NCBI RefSeq assembly: GCF_900964775.1
Contig: NC_041818.1
Span: 9,445,332-9,509,331 of the forward strand
From: Scleropages formosus
Taxonomy: Eukaryota > Chordata > Actinopteri > Osteoglossiformes > Osteoglossidae
Direction of reading: 5' to 3'
DNA: 64,000 nt
This document shows positions 50,601-59,530 of this stretch, piece by piece. The position numbers and the translations under genes are program-made. The notes under the pieces were generated by a model that saw only the letters and a program-made list of their open reading frames with translations, made no database searches and was not told the origin of the DNA. The first letter of the stretch is position 1; each line of letters starts with the position of its first letter.

Positions 50601-53600
50601 AAATTAACACATATAATTGTTAAAGAGTTAATGGAAGCGGGGGGTGCGGTGGCGCAGTGGGTTGGACCGGGTCCTCCTCTCCAGTGGGTCTGGGGCTCGA
50701 GTCCCGCTTGGGGTGCCTTGCGACGGACTGGCGTCCCGTCCTGGGTGTGTCCCCTCCCCCTCCGGCCCTACGCCCTGTGTTGCCAGGTAGGCTCCGGTTC
50801 CCCGCGACCCCGTATGGGACAAGCGGTTCAGATGATGTTCGTGTGTGTGAGTTAACGGAATGAAACGGAGATACCAACGCTATCGGCAGGCGTTCAGAAT
50901 TGGCTGAAATACAGGTTGAGTCACAAACCCAACAACACAATGACACGGCAGGAGAAAACACGCACGGGCAAACGTAAGATTCCCAGAAATATCAAAGGTG
51001 GCACGAACACAAACGGACGTCGGAGAGCCACGGCGCTCGCAAGAACGCTCAACGGCTTGCAGAAAAACTCTCCATTCACATACATTTCCAAAGAGCTAGG
51101 CAAAGCATCGCCTTTTTTTTTTTCTATATAGCCCTGAGGACCAAGATCAGGATGAAATTGGAAAGCGCGCGGAACAGAAGGTATGGTTTTATGTAATGGG
51201 GGACGCCGTGAACTGAAATGCCAGGGAACCAAGTGAGAGTACAGTATGTTATTGTAAGTGCGAGCGGTGGGTGAAGAGTTTGGCTCAAGGCGAATGGCTA
51301 TTTAGAGGGTATCATACAGACTGACTCACGAGGTCCTGAGGAGAAAGATCAACAGCTGGAGTCAGGGGGCGGCCCGCTGCCGTGCTTTCTGCTTCATTTA
51401 CATGCATCTGATGCTTTTCTCCAAAGCAACTCGCAGCGTTAAGGTTACAATTCTTCAGCCGTTTATACGGCTGGGTAATTTTACTGGAGCAATTTAGGGT
51501 AAGACCTTGTTCAAGGGTAATACAGCCAGGGATGGGGATGAAACCTGTGCCTTTTGGATCCAAAGGCTATCAGGGTCCCTAAATTTCAAAGCTTCACACA
51601 CACAAGCCTCAGAATAAGAGATTTACATGTATGCAGGCGCGCGCGCACACACACACACACAAAAGCAGGAGCAGATCTCCGTGAAAAAGAAACACAGTCG
51701 CATGAGGACGAACACACATCCGCAGCCGCACGGTACGACGGACGTCACCGAGAACAGCGGATGATCCGAAAATACCAATAAAAAAAGGAACGCTGACTAT
51801 TTTTATTACTTTCCCAGCACAGAAAAACATATGAACTTATTCTGCGTTACTGGCCCCAAAGAGGTTTGAGCACAAACAAAAATTCTGATAATGTCTATTG
51901 AAATCGAGACATCACAGGGGACTTAGTCATAGCCACCGCTTGATTTTTAAAGAGCGCATGACATTTAGAGCAACTTTACACTGACTGAACGTGACAGTAC
52001 GTTGATTATACTAGTTAGTCATAATCAAAATTTCTATAAGTGGTACTGGTGAAATGGCAAAGCTGAGGTCAGACTCATACGGTCGACGTTTCCGCTCTGC
52101 ATTTGACATAGTTGAACCGAACTGCTTTAGTTAATATCAGACTGCATAAATGGGTTAAGCTGTGAACTTTATGAGTTGCTCTGGATAGGGATCTGTGCTA
52201 ATAAGATAAAAATAAAAACACTGAAATGTAAGCAGTGTTAGCTAATCTAGGCTGTGCCTGGAAAAAAAAAAAAAAATCACCTAACATCATGTGATTCACA
52301 AGCCACCAGATACCAGTAGCTCTGTGAGTTCCTACTGTAACCGAGGACCACGTTAAAGATCAGAACACAGAGCCCTAAACCAGCAAATATGGAGAGGTTA
52401 GGAAAGCGCTGGGAGTTCAGAGTTGGGCTTCCTGCAATTGTACCTGCTATAAAAATATTTTTTTAAAATTAAAAACACTTTGTGGGGGGGGCATGGTGGT
52501 GCAGTGGGTTGGACCGGGTCCTGCTTTCCAGTAGGTCTGGGGTTCAAGTCCCGCTTGGGGTGCCTTGTGATGGACTGGCGTCCCGTCCTGGGTGTGTCCC
52601 CTCCCTCTTCGCCCTGTGTTGCCGGGTTAGGCTCCGGCTCCCCGCGACCCCGTATGGAACAAGCGGCTTCAGATGATGATGATGATGATGATGTAAAAAC
52701 ACTTTGTACCATATAAGTACTTTTTCCGTTGCCTGAATTGTGCCTTTATTGCAATTAGTACGTCTGTGTTCACACGCATGTATTCAAATCTTACGGACTC
52801 AGTGGGGCATCGTCTCAAGGAAGCTTCTAACTCCAAAGCGTCCCCATAGCGTTTTACAGGAGGCACTTCTAAAGTCATCTTTTGTTTGGGAAACGTACAA
52901 AACGTTTTTGAGACATCTTTATCCTCACATGCATTGAATTGCTTTAAATCCAATTTAAACAAACTGTTGGAGATGTGCGCCTTTCTAGGACACCTTATTA
53001 AACAAAACACTGAAGACCATGAATGGGTAAAGAACGGCTGCCATGACAACAGAAAGACGTTCTTCTCTTCAAAGGCCAGGGGGAGCTTATAGAGCAGGCG
53101 TGGCCTCCTCCGTCCCCACATGGCTATAGCTCTCTTTCAGGATTTGCTTCTCCTTACTGCACGATCTGGTGTCCGATTGTTACTGTGGGACGAACCTGTT
53201 GCCAAGTATGCAGCACCGCAGTGAACTGCGGTGTTAAAAATGGCTCAGTGATTCACATCAGTCAAAGCTGATGATCTTCTATGTGGCATAACGATGACAC
53301 ATCTCAGCCGGACAGAATGAGCGAGAAGTTATTAAAACTTTGCTGCCTTACTAATGCATGACATGAGCACCATCGTGTGTGAAGCCCATTTGATGGTAGT
53401 GCCTCAGTCACTTTGAAGACTTGCACCGAAACGGTACACACCCTTTGTGATGAGCAAAAGGTTGGCAAGAAAAATTTCGAGCGGCTACCCAGGGGAAAGT
53501 CACAAGAGCTACATGTTGTTCCTGGGCCAGCATCCGGAAATATGAGCAAAAACCTGCCCGCGACTCTTCAACTCCTCTCTCTGCTCTCTTCCTCTGGCTT

Positions 53601-55080
53601 AAATTCCGCTGTTTTCAAAAGAAATCCAAAGTCTAACCCCATCACCAGAACCGCCTCGCAGCGAAAGCAGAAACGTCTGAAACCCATTTCGTGCTCACCT
53701 CGCGCGTTCTGAAAACGCATCTTTCTCATACTCTTTGCTGCTTGCCTGGGAGTCTATCTGCAGTTTTCTTCTGGTCAAAGCATGTAAAGGTACCTCTCAG
53801 GCTGACAGCTGGGCCCTGTCTACACCCACCGAAGTTAACGCTCTGCCTTATGTAAAAAAAAAAAAAAAAAAAAAAGATTTACTGCTTGTGCTGTGACCAA
53901 ACCTACCAATCACACACATCAGCAATATTACAGGTACAGCAGCACTGTGTGGGTCAAACATCACAAGTCTCACTTTGCTATGGAATTTCTATTGATGCCA
54001 TTTGCTGTACCTGATAAAAGTGGACATCAGATAAAACAGTGTCACTTGTTACAGTAAAAAGGTAGTTCAAAATTAGTAATATAATGTCATATACACAATG
54101 AACAGTAACAATAAGGTATATATAATACCAGAAATATTGAGTCTGACAATAAAAACTTAAAAAAATGCAAGAAAAGAAAGGAAGACAGTGGGTGACCAGA
54201 CTCATAAAGTATAATCAGTGAGATGTGGACATTAATGTGTGGAAAGTTAAGTGAGTAAGGTGTGAACAGTATGTACAGTAATATGTGGGTAGTTCAGTCA
54301 GTAAGATGTGGACAGTGAGATATGGACAGTAATGTGTAGGTACTACATGAGCAGCATGTGGACAGTAACGTACTATGTGTAAGATGTGGACATAAATGCG
54401 TGGGTAGTAAACTCAGTAAGATGTGGACAGTAATGTGTGGACAATAATGTGTGGGTAGTTAAGTCAGTAGCATGCGGACAGTAAGATGTGGAAAGCTAAG
54501 CGAGTAAGATGTGGACAGCAAGGAATAATCAGTAAGATGTGGACAGTGTGGACAGTCAGTAAGATGTGAACACGGTCAGAGACATTTGGGTAGAGTCAGT
54601 AGGATGTGGAGAGCAAGTACAGTCTTTCGCATGAGGACAGTAAGGACATGCACAGAAATGTGTGGACAGGTACAGTACAGTTCAGGATGAGGACAGCGAG
54701 AGACACTAAACGAGGCGTGGACACGAGAGGTGGACACTAGGAGACAAAATGTGGACAAGGCATGGTGAGGTGAGAGATTCCAAGAGTAAGGCACTGTAGT
54801 GTAGAGGCCAGGCCAGGTAACCACCAGCAGGTAACCACCAGGCATGGACAGGAAGGTAAGGATGGACACGTTCGCGGACACGTTTACCTTTGAGCAAAGG
54901 CAGGGCCGTCAGCTCGATCTGCGAGCTCTGGTAGCGGAACTGCGACGAGCTGTGGGAGCGCCGCTGCCGGGCTCTGCGCATCGAGCGCCGGGGGAAGCCG
55001 TCCACCTTCTCCGCGCTCGGCACCGAGAAGCCGGTGGTCGGAGAGGACGGGCTGGATGGGGGCAGCTTGGTGGTCTCCAT
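30865..55080 (-). CDS. ppp2r5b: PPP2R5B, B56-beta regulatory subunit of PP2A (13 coding exons)
   Basis: B56 subunits steer the PP2A core enzyme to targets carrying LxxIxE motifs. Exons, 5' to 3' on minus: 54888-55080, 46007-46203, 41786-41887, 41406-41498, 41123-41253, 39784-39843, 38736-38844, 32852-32905, 32292-32342, 31973-32092, 31724-31851, 31140-31241, 30865-31033. All have GT/AG borders and join in phase to 502 residues (human 497). The N-terminus [13 protein letters not shown] plus [20 protein letters not shown] is specific to the beta isoform. Residues from about 65 to 445 form the HEAT-like B56 fold; the peptide pocket is intact (H216, R217, Y219 in ILHRVYGK and R226). The last exon is a charged helix ending [11 protein letters not shown]. 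Intron 1 spans 8.7 kb and intron 7 5.8 kb. Human PPP2R5B is likewise close to GPHA2. Confidence 0.96.
31060..31118. repeat. (CA)n microsatellite in ppp2r5b intron 12
   Basis: About 27 CA units only a few tens of bases from both flanking exons (ends 22 bases before exon 12). Confidence 0.95.
31328..31520 (-). repeat. SINE family A, copy 7, in ppp2r5b intron 11
   Basis: CA-rich tail, CTGAACCGCTTGTCCCATAC, GACGCCAGTCCATCACAAGG, ending CCGCCGCACCACCG. Confidence 0.9.
31932..31960. repeat. (GTCC)n microsatellite beside ppp2r5b exon 10
   Basis: About seven GTCC units within the 121-base intron 10. Confidence 0.85.
32512..32712 (-). repeat. SINE family B copy in ppp2r5b intron 8
   Basis: TTAGCTGACACTTCTTTTTC at left, CTCGCTCAAGGGTGCTGCGG, then GTGGGATTCAAACCCATGTC and GGAGCGTTAACCC. 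Confidence 0.75.
33300..33655 (-). repeat. SINE family C copy in ppp2r5b intron 7 (single body unit)
   Basis: ACATTTAGCAGCTGC-like end, TGAACTCTATGTAGTGTTAC, one TACACTGGGTCACTCATCC unit, a CA run, then GAGGAAACCAGAGCAGCC and reversed B box GGGGATCAAACCCAC. Confidence 0.8.
33795..33910 (-). repeat. SINE family C fragment
   Basis: CACACACTCATTCACTCACG, GTCTTTGGACTGTGGGAGG, then AAACCAGAGCACCCAC. Confidence 0.55.
34573..34607. repeat. (AAT)n microsatellite
   Basis: About twelve uninterrupted AAT units. Confidence 0.95.
35394..35659 (+). repeat. SINE family A, copy 8, ending in a 74-base (TG)n
   Basis: GGGGGGCGTGAGGAGTTTGG (partly deleted head), B box GGGGTTCGAGTCCCGC, tail AGACTAGCGGTTTCAG, then an uninterrupted TG run, the longest in the window. 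Confidence 0.9.
36428..36625 (-). repeat. SINE family B copy in ppp2r5b intron 7
   Basis: ACTGACACTTTTCTCCAAAG, TACAGCTGGGTAACTTTAC, GGGGATCGAACCCGCAACCC (reversed B box), CATTAACCACTACACCACCAG. Confidence 0.8.
37417..37470 (+). repeat. Short fragment resembling the SINE family A body
   Basis: CTGTGATGGACTGGCATCCC followed by ATCCAGGGTGTACGCC. The tRNA-like head and the tail are missing. Confidence 0.4.
37522..37716 (-). repeat. SINE family A, copy 9
   Basis: CCAAAACTGCTTGTCCCAAG, GACGCCAGTCCATCGCAAGG, CACTGCACCACCACACCCCC. Confidence 0.88.
37912..38098 (+). repeat. SINE family A, copy 10
   Basis: GGGGGTGTGGTGGTGCAGTGG head, GGGGTTCAAGTCCCGC B box, GACAAGCGGTTTCAG tail; shortened in the middle. 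Confidence 0.88.
38669..38700. repeat. (GT)n/(GC)n microsatellite next to ppp2r5b exon 7
   Basis: GT run passing into GCGCGCAC, 36 bases from the exon 7 border. Confidence 0.9.
40708..40862 (+). repeat. SINE family A, copy 11 (5' truncated)
   Basis: Starts at the B box (GGGTGTGGGGTTCAAGTC), and continues through GATGGACTGGCGTCCCG to GGACAAGCGGTCTCGG. The A-box half is missing. Confidence 0.85.
42003..42166 (-). repeat. SINE family A, copy 12 (truncated head)
   Basis: CACACTGGCTGAAACTGCTT, GACGCCACTCCATTGCAAGG, stopping at CAGACCCGCTGCG where family B sequence begins. Confidence 0.85.
42167..42306 (-). repeat. SINE family B piece abutting copy 12
   Basis: TTTATACAGCTGGGCAAC, CTTCCTCAAGGGTACTGCAG, CAGCCCTAAACCGCGATGCC. 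The 3' end of the element is absent at the junction. Confidence 0.7.
43022..43216 (-). repeat. SINE family A, copy 13
   Basis: TTGTCTGAAACCGCTCGTCG, GACGCCAGTCCATCGCAAGG, CCACTGCACCACCGCCCC. Near full length; it lies in ppp2r5b intron 2. Confidence 0.9.
44284..44410 (+). repeat. SINE family C head fragment
   Basis: GGCGGCACAACACTTGAGC, GGATTGAATCCCGCTCAGTC (B box), GCTCTGGTTTCCTCCCACAC. Confidence 0.6.
44593..44808 (+). repeat. SINE family A, copy 14, with a 14-bp target duplication
   Basis: Full-length copy with intact A and B boxes and a (TG)n tail, flanked by exact TATTGTAGTTAATA at 44579-44592 and 44809-44822. The intact duplication marks a fairly recent insertion. Confidence 0.95.
44838..44950 (+). 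repeat. SINE family A, copy 15 (3' half, old)
   Basis: CTGCAATGGTCTGGTATTCC, GTTTCCGGGTTAGGCTCTGG, GCATGGGACAAGTGG. Confidence 0.7.
44980..45185 (+). repeat. SINE family A, copy 16
   Basis: GGGACACGGTGGCACAGCGG head, GCGGTGGGTCTGGGGTGCC with the B box partly lost, CGGGACAAGCAGTTGC and a GTGTGTGCGTG tail. Confidence 0.8.
46450..46535 (-). repeat. SINE family C end fragment
   Basis: ATTTATTTAGAGGATGCTTT, CCAATGAACTCTATGGAGTG, TTATCAGCCCATACACA, directly followed by a family A copy that probably inserted here. Confidence 0.6.
46536..46737 (-). repeat. SINE family A, copy 17
   Basis: CTGTCTGAAACCGCTTGTCC, GACGCCAGTCCATCGCAAGG, CACTGCGCCACCGCACCCCC. Confidence 0.88.
47264..47450 (+). repeat. 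SINE family A, copy 18
   Basis: GGGGGCATGGTGGCGCAGCG head, GGGGTTTGAGTCCTGC B box, TTGGGACAAGCAGTTTCTG tail. Confidence 0.87.
47690..47965 (-). repeat. Other tRNA-like interspersed repeat related to family C
   Basis: AACCACTTATCCTGAGCAGG, CAAAGAACATGCAAACTC, then GGGATAAAACCCACATTC (reversed B box) and CAAGAGCGGTACTCAC. Strongly diverged. Confidence 0.5.
49010..49205 (-). repeat. SINE family A, copy 19
   Basis: AGCTGAAACCGCTTGTCCC, GACGCCAGTCCATTGCAAGG, GCTGCACCACCACACCACC. Confidence 0.88.
50640..50850 (+). repeat. SINE family A, copy 20
   Basis: GGGGGTGCGGTGGCGCAGTG head, GGGGCTCGAGTCCCGC B box, GGGACAAGCGGTTCAGATG tail with a TG run. Confidence 0.9.
51395..51578 (-). repeat. SINE family B copy in ppp2r5b intron 1
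   Basis: CATCTGATGCTTTTCTCC, TATACGGCTGGGTAATTTTA, TTGTTCAAGGGTAATACAGC, GGGGATGAAACCTGTGCC. Confidence 0.75.
51640..51661. repeat. (CA)n microsatellite
   Basis: GCGCGCGC passing into about seven CA units. Confidence 0.85.
52484..52694 (+). repeat. SINE family A, copy 21, with a 13-bp target duplication and (GAT)n tail
   Basis: Full-length element with tail GATGATGATGATG, flanked by exact AAAAACACTTTGT at 52471-52483 and 52695-52707. A recent insertion by this criterion. Confidence 0.95.
54190..54765. repeat. Degenerate minisatellite in ppp2r5b intron 1
   Basis: Repeated variants of CAGTAAGATGTGGACAGTAA with spacer GTGTGGGTAGTTAAGT; many units of roughly 15-30 bases. It ends about 120 bases from the exon 1 donor. 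Confidence 0.8.
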
Positions 55081-55449
55081 CGGCGCTGGTGGAGCTGCTG
55101 CTAGGCTGGAAGGGCGATCCGGGGAGGCTGGGACTGGAGCGGTGCGACTGAGTGAGGGCGGCAGCTCTGATCTCGCTAATGTAGCAATTGATCAAAGGCA
55201 ATATATTATTGTGGATCAGCGACGAACGGTTTAATGGCGATTCCGCGAGTCAGGAAAACGGACGGGGGCAAATGAACAGGGTGCTCGGGTGGCTCCTAAG
55301 GTGGGCTGAAACCCGCGAGATGGAAATATCTAATTTGATCGTCGTCTGTGCGGGCGCGCGCGCGTGTGTGTATGTGCGCGAGCGCGCGAGTGTTTCAAGA
55401 AACCCGGAAAACTGGGTCCATTTAAAACGTGAACATACTAAGAGACACA

Positions 55450-55805
55450 GACGCACGTTGATATAAATATATATATATATACCTATATCTCTACAGAGAT
55501 GGACAAACGCACCACTACAACGGCACTGCCGTACGGTACTGGCGTCATCAATAAGTCAGCGGCCTAAATTTGGTATCAACTGATATAATATTCAGGACAT
55601 AAATAAATATTTCCAAACATCGAGCAACCCAAGAACTAGTAGTAGCAAATTATCAGATGTTACATGAGTGAAAAGCGTCCATTGGTCCGGAAAATCACTA
55701 TAATAAAGGCAGTATTATGCTATTCCGTTAAAATCCGACTCTTTCTTTCTTACCGACAGATATATAAATATATATACTGTATATATATATATATATATAG
55801 TATAT
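55450..55805. repeat. AT-rich simple tracts upstream of ppp2r5b exon 1
   Basis: Two TATATA runs (about 55462-55483 and 55760-55803) in otherwise unremarkable DNA. Confidence 0.75.
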
Positions 55806-55849
55806 GGGAAAAAAATATATGTTACAAACTGAACAGCGGCAATAGGCTG

Positions 55850-56720
55850 GTTCGCTCTATCCGCGCCCCTGCTGCTTCAGCCGTCCGCGGTGGATGTGTT
55901 TGCTGGATGCTGATGATGATGTTATTGTAGGGCTACAGCGGTGTTATTGTCATGTCCCTGCAGGCTGCTGTCGGAGGATGATGAGAGGAGGATGCGCGCA
56001 GGGCGGAGGTGCGGGTTCCAGCCGCGTGTCCACATGTGCGGGGATCCAGATTCCAGGCTCGCGCGCCGCCCGTGTGTCGTGTGCTGCCTCTCTCGTCCGC
56101 GGAGACGCGCCTGCACGGTCCAGCCCGTCCTCCTTACTCCATCCCCGGCACGGCTCTTGTCTTGTCCGCGATCCGTCTCCGCGATCGCGTGGCTCGGAGT
56201 GGTGGTGGACGCCGCGAGAAGAAATCCACGCGCTGCGGCGGATGCTCGCGCCGTCCACTCTATATAATAATATTATCCGGCGATCTGTGCGCGCTGCCTC
56301 TCGCGCGCTCGCCCACTCTTCTTTGCTGTGTATTTTAATTGATATCAGTCTTTTTTTTTTTTTTTTTTTTCTTTCTGCACCGGAGCGCTTGTCCTCCTTT
56401 CAGCAGCTCCCCGATCCTCCTTCTCTGGATGCTCTCTATGATCTTCCCGTCTTTCTTTCCACCCCTCCTCCTTCGCCCCGTTCCTTCCTCCCTCCCTCGC
56501 CGTGGCAGCGTCGCCCTCCGTTCGCGGTGTTTCACGTCTCGTTAAGCGACATACCTCGGAAAGGGGTTATTTTTGCGTGCCGCTCTTCCCGCGCTGTGCC
56601 GCACTCCCCGCACCGCTCCCGCGTCCGCGCGCCCTAAGCACGAGCTCTTTGACGCATTGTCCGCGGTGTCGTCATGCTGACACGGTCTCCCCGCTCTCAG
56701 ACGAGCCGCCTCAGTGTGTG
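55850..56720 (-). promoter_or_regulatory. Candidate CpG-island promoter and 5' UTR of ppp2r5b
   Basis: A dense CpG stretch (many GCGCG, CCGCGG, GCGATCGCG words) 0.8-1.6 kb upstream of the ppp2r5b start codon, the strongest such block near the gene. It contains a T tract at 56351-56370 and pyrimidine-rich DNA. A non-coding first exon is likely here, but I cannot fix its borders. Open frames in this block are composition artefacts. Confidence 0.45.
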
Positions 56721-56792
56721 TGCGTGTGTATGTGTGTGTTTGGAGGAGCACATCTCCGGTTTCCGTGGCCCTTCCAGTGGCCCAGAGTGACA

Positions 56793-56811
56793 AAAAAAAA
56801 AAAAAAAAAAA
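56793..56811. repeat. Poly-A tract
   Basis: About 19 A bases, adjacent to the right edge of the CpG-rich block. Confidence 0.9.
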
Positions 56812-57019
56812 TCATCATTCCGTCATGGTGCCAAGGAAACGCCGATTCCCGGCGCGTGTCGCACAGCAAGGAGGTTTATTACGTATAAACCCGCGATGTC
56901 TTAAAGTCATTAAGTGGCCATATGTAGCCAGCGCTTCCACTTCAACAACACTTTTCCTTGACAACCTCACAATATTGCTTCTGCTAATCAAAAATTATGA
57001 CATACAGTAATAGGTACCA

Positions 57020-57150
57020 TTCTGGCATAGAGTAGGCAGTAAGTAGGCAACTTACTAAGTTAATAGGCTCTAAGTCAGCTAGTTAGTAGGCTGTAAGTAG
57101 ACCAGGTACTTAATAGACTGTAAGAACACCAGTTAGTAGTACATAGGCTA
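57020..57150. repeat. Degenerate minisatellite, left part
   Basis: Variants of GTTAATAGGCTCTAAGTCAG and TAGTAGGCTGTAAGTAGACC. The same text resumes at 57655 after a SINE. Confidence 0.65.
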
Positions 57151-57151
57151 T

Positions 57152-57655
57152 AACATTTACATTTATTCACTTAGCGGACACTTTTCTCCAAAGTGACTTC
57201 CGATGAACTCTATGTAGTGTTATCAGCCCACACACCTTATTCACCGCGGTGACTTACACTGCTAGGTACACTACTTACACTGGGTCACTCATCCATACAT
57301 CAGTGGAACACACACACACTCTGGGGAACCTGAACAGCATGTCTTTGGAGTGTGGGAGGAAACCAGAGTACCCAAAGACTTACACTGCTAGACACACTAC
57401 TTAAACTGGGTCACTCATTCATACATCAGTGGAACACACACACTCTCTCTCTCTGTCACTCTCACGCTATGTGGGAACCAGAACAGAATGTCTTTGGAGT
57501 GTGGGAGGAAACCAGAGCACCCGGAGGAAACCCACGCAGACACGGGGAGAACATGCAAACTCCACACAAACCGAGCAGGGATCGAACCCACATTCTCTCC
57601 CACCACCCAGATGCTGTGAGACAGCAGTGCCACTCGCTGTGCCACCCTGCTGCCT
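57152..57655 (-). repeat. SINE family C copy with a duplicated body
   Basis: ACATTTATTCACTTAGCGGA, CTCTATGTAGTGTTATCAGC, two units of CTTACACTGCTAG to GAAACCAGAG, GGAGAACATGCAAACTCCAC and reversed B box GGGATCGAACCCAC. Nearly full length. Confidence 0.85.
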
Positions 57656-57850
57656 ATAAGTATGCTGTTAAGTAGGCCAGTTACTAAGTAAGTAGGCTGT
57701 AAATCAGCTAGTAGGCTGTAAGCAGGCAAACTAGCAAGTTAGTAAAGTAATATGTTAATAAGCTCTAAGTATGGCATCTACTGCGTTAATACTCTATAAG
57801 TATGCAAGTTAAGAAGTTAATAGGTTGTAACTAGGGTACTTAGCAAGTTA
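57656..57850. repeat. Degenerate minisatellite, right part
   Basis: TAAGTAGGCTGTAAATCAGC-like units continue the array interrupted at 57152. Confidence 0.65.
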
Positions 57851-58905
57851 CTATACTGTATTTCTCAGTCTTGGAATATGTGGTAATCTCAGGAAAGTCA
57901 TGAGCAAATGTCCTCACCGTTGCATTGTTATGCACATTGCTATGTTTGGTTTATATGGTAATAGTACAATTTTGAATATATGGAATTCCAAGGAGGAGGC
58001 CAATACAGCAATGTCAAATCACACAGAAGTCAATTTATAATTGTAAAGACCATTATTGAGTGTGATGTTTTTATTGCCGTTACATTTTCACTGGTCTTGT
58101 ATATAATGGACATCGGCATTGCTGTGAAGGTGGTTGATTCTGATTACATTAGATGATGGAGAACTTCACTTTAAACCCACAGAATTGACAGAAGTTTAGT
58201 GGCAGGTTGATCGAGTTTTTAATAGGTGTTCTTCGGGGAGTTAGACAGCTCAGTGCTTTACTGAAGTCATTAATAAAGATGAATAATATTCATAAATAAG
58301 AATGGTGTTGTACTACACTCCCACCAAGTAACTGGTCAGTTCAGAAATTGTTGGAACTACTGTATATTGGCATTTATGTGACAGTTAGAAACAACCTTGT
58401 AACACAAGTGTTTAGAGAGCTGCTCAGGGGAATTTATTCCTTAGAATGTATGATTATGGATTAGCTGAATGTAACGTCTCAAAACTTCACTGTCTATTTT
58501 AAAATATGATTTCTGTCTACTTCTAGGGATCGGTGAATTATGTAAATTGTATATTTTTTTAAATCAGATTTGTGCATCTTTGGCATTAGAGCTAAAAGCC
58601 TTTCACCTTTTTGACTATTTCAGTTACATGCTGAGTTGCATTTGAAATTTGTACTGCTGTCACAAAGAACAACATAAACCAGTATGATTAAATGCTTTAA
58701 AATGAGAATTTTTCATTACGATAAGGAAATATATCCGAGTGCCCCATAAAAAGCGTGACGCTGTTGGCGCACTCATAATAAACATGATTGAATTGTATGT
58801 CATTGTGAGTTCAGTATGATAAAAATTAATGTTTCTCGTGGCTCCTTTATGCATGAATCAATAGTTTGTGTGCCCTGAATTGCATCGCAGTGTTTTTACA
58901 AATCT
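57851..58905. other. AT-rich intergenic sequence, no feature recognised
   Basis: About 1 kb of unique-looking AT-rich DNA between the ppp2r5b upstream region and batf2. No coding, RNA or repeat signature seen. Confidence 0.4.
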
Positions 58906-59160
58906 ACATTTAGAAGATACTTGTCTCCAAAGCAACTAGCAGTGAACACTATGTAGCGTTATGAGCCCACACCTTAGCCACCCAAGGTGATCTACAAAGC
59001 TAGATACTCTACTTAGACCAAGTCACTCATCCATATACCAGTGACTCTCTCTCACCCACCCACCTGTTATGGGTGGCTTTCTTTTTCTTTGTAGAGTCAC
59101 CAATCCACCTTAACAGCATGTTTTTGGATTGTGGGAGGAAAACAGAGCACCCAGAGGTCC
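58906..59160 (-). repeat. SINE family C fragment (old)
   Basis: TACATTTAGAAGATACTTGTC, GTGAACACTATGTAGCG, GGATTGTGGGAGGAAAACAG. Confidence 0.65.
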
Positions 59161-59164
59161 ACAC

Positions 59165-59530
59165 ATATTACCTTTATTTATTTATCAGAGGTTTTTCTCC
59201 AATGAACTCTATGTAGTGTTATCAGCCCACACACCTTATTCACCGCAGTGATTTACGTTGCTAGATACACTACTTACAATGGGTCACTCATCCATACATC
59301 AGCGGAATACACTCTGTCTGTGTCACTCACACGCTATGAGAGAACCTGGAGAGCATGTCTTTAGACTGTGGGAAGAAACCAGAGCACCCATGGGAAAACC
59401 CACAGAGGCCGAGAGGGGATTGAACCCACGTCGTCTCACACCACTAGCACTAGTTGCTGTGCGACCGTGCTACCCACCCACACTGTGAACGCTCCACACA
59501 CACTGAGCCACCGTGCCACCCTACCGCCTC
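59165..59530 (-). repeat. SINE family C copy
   Basis: GAACTCTATGTAGTGTTATC, TTACAATGGGTCACTCATCC, GAAGAAACCAGAGCACCC, reversed B box GGGGATTGAACCCACG. Confidence 0.75.

Noticed and set aside
55894-56637. 247-codon frame in the CpG-rich block
   Set aside because: Stop codons are rare in such GC-rich DNA; the product is biased in composition and includes a poly-Phe from a T tract.
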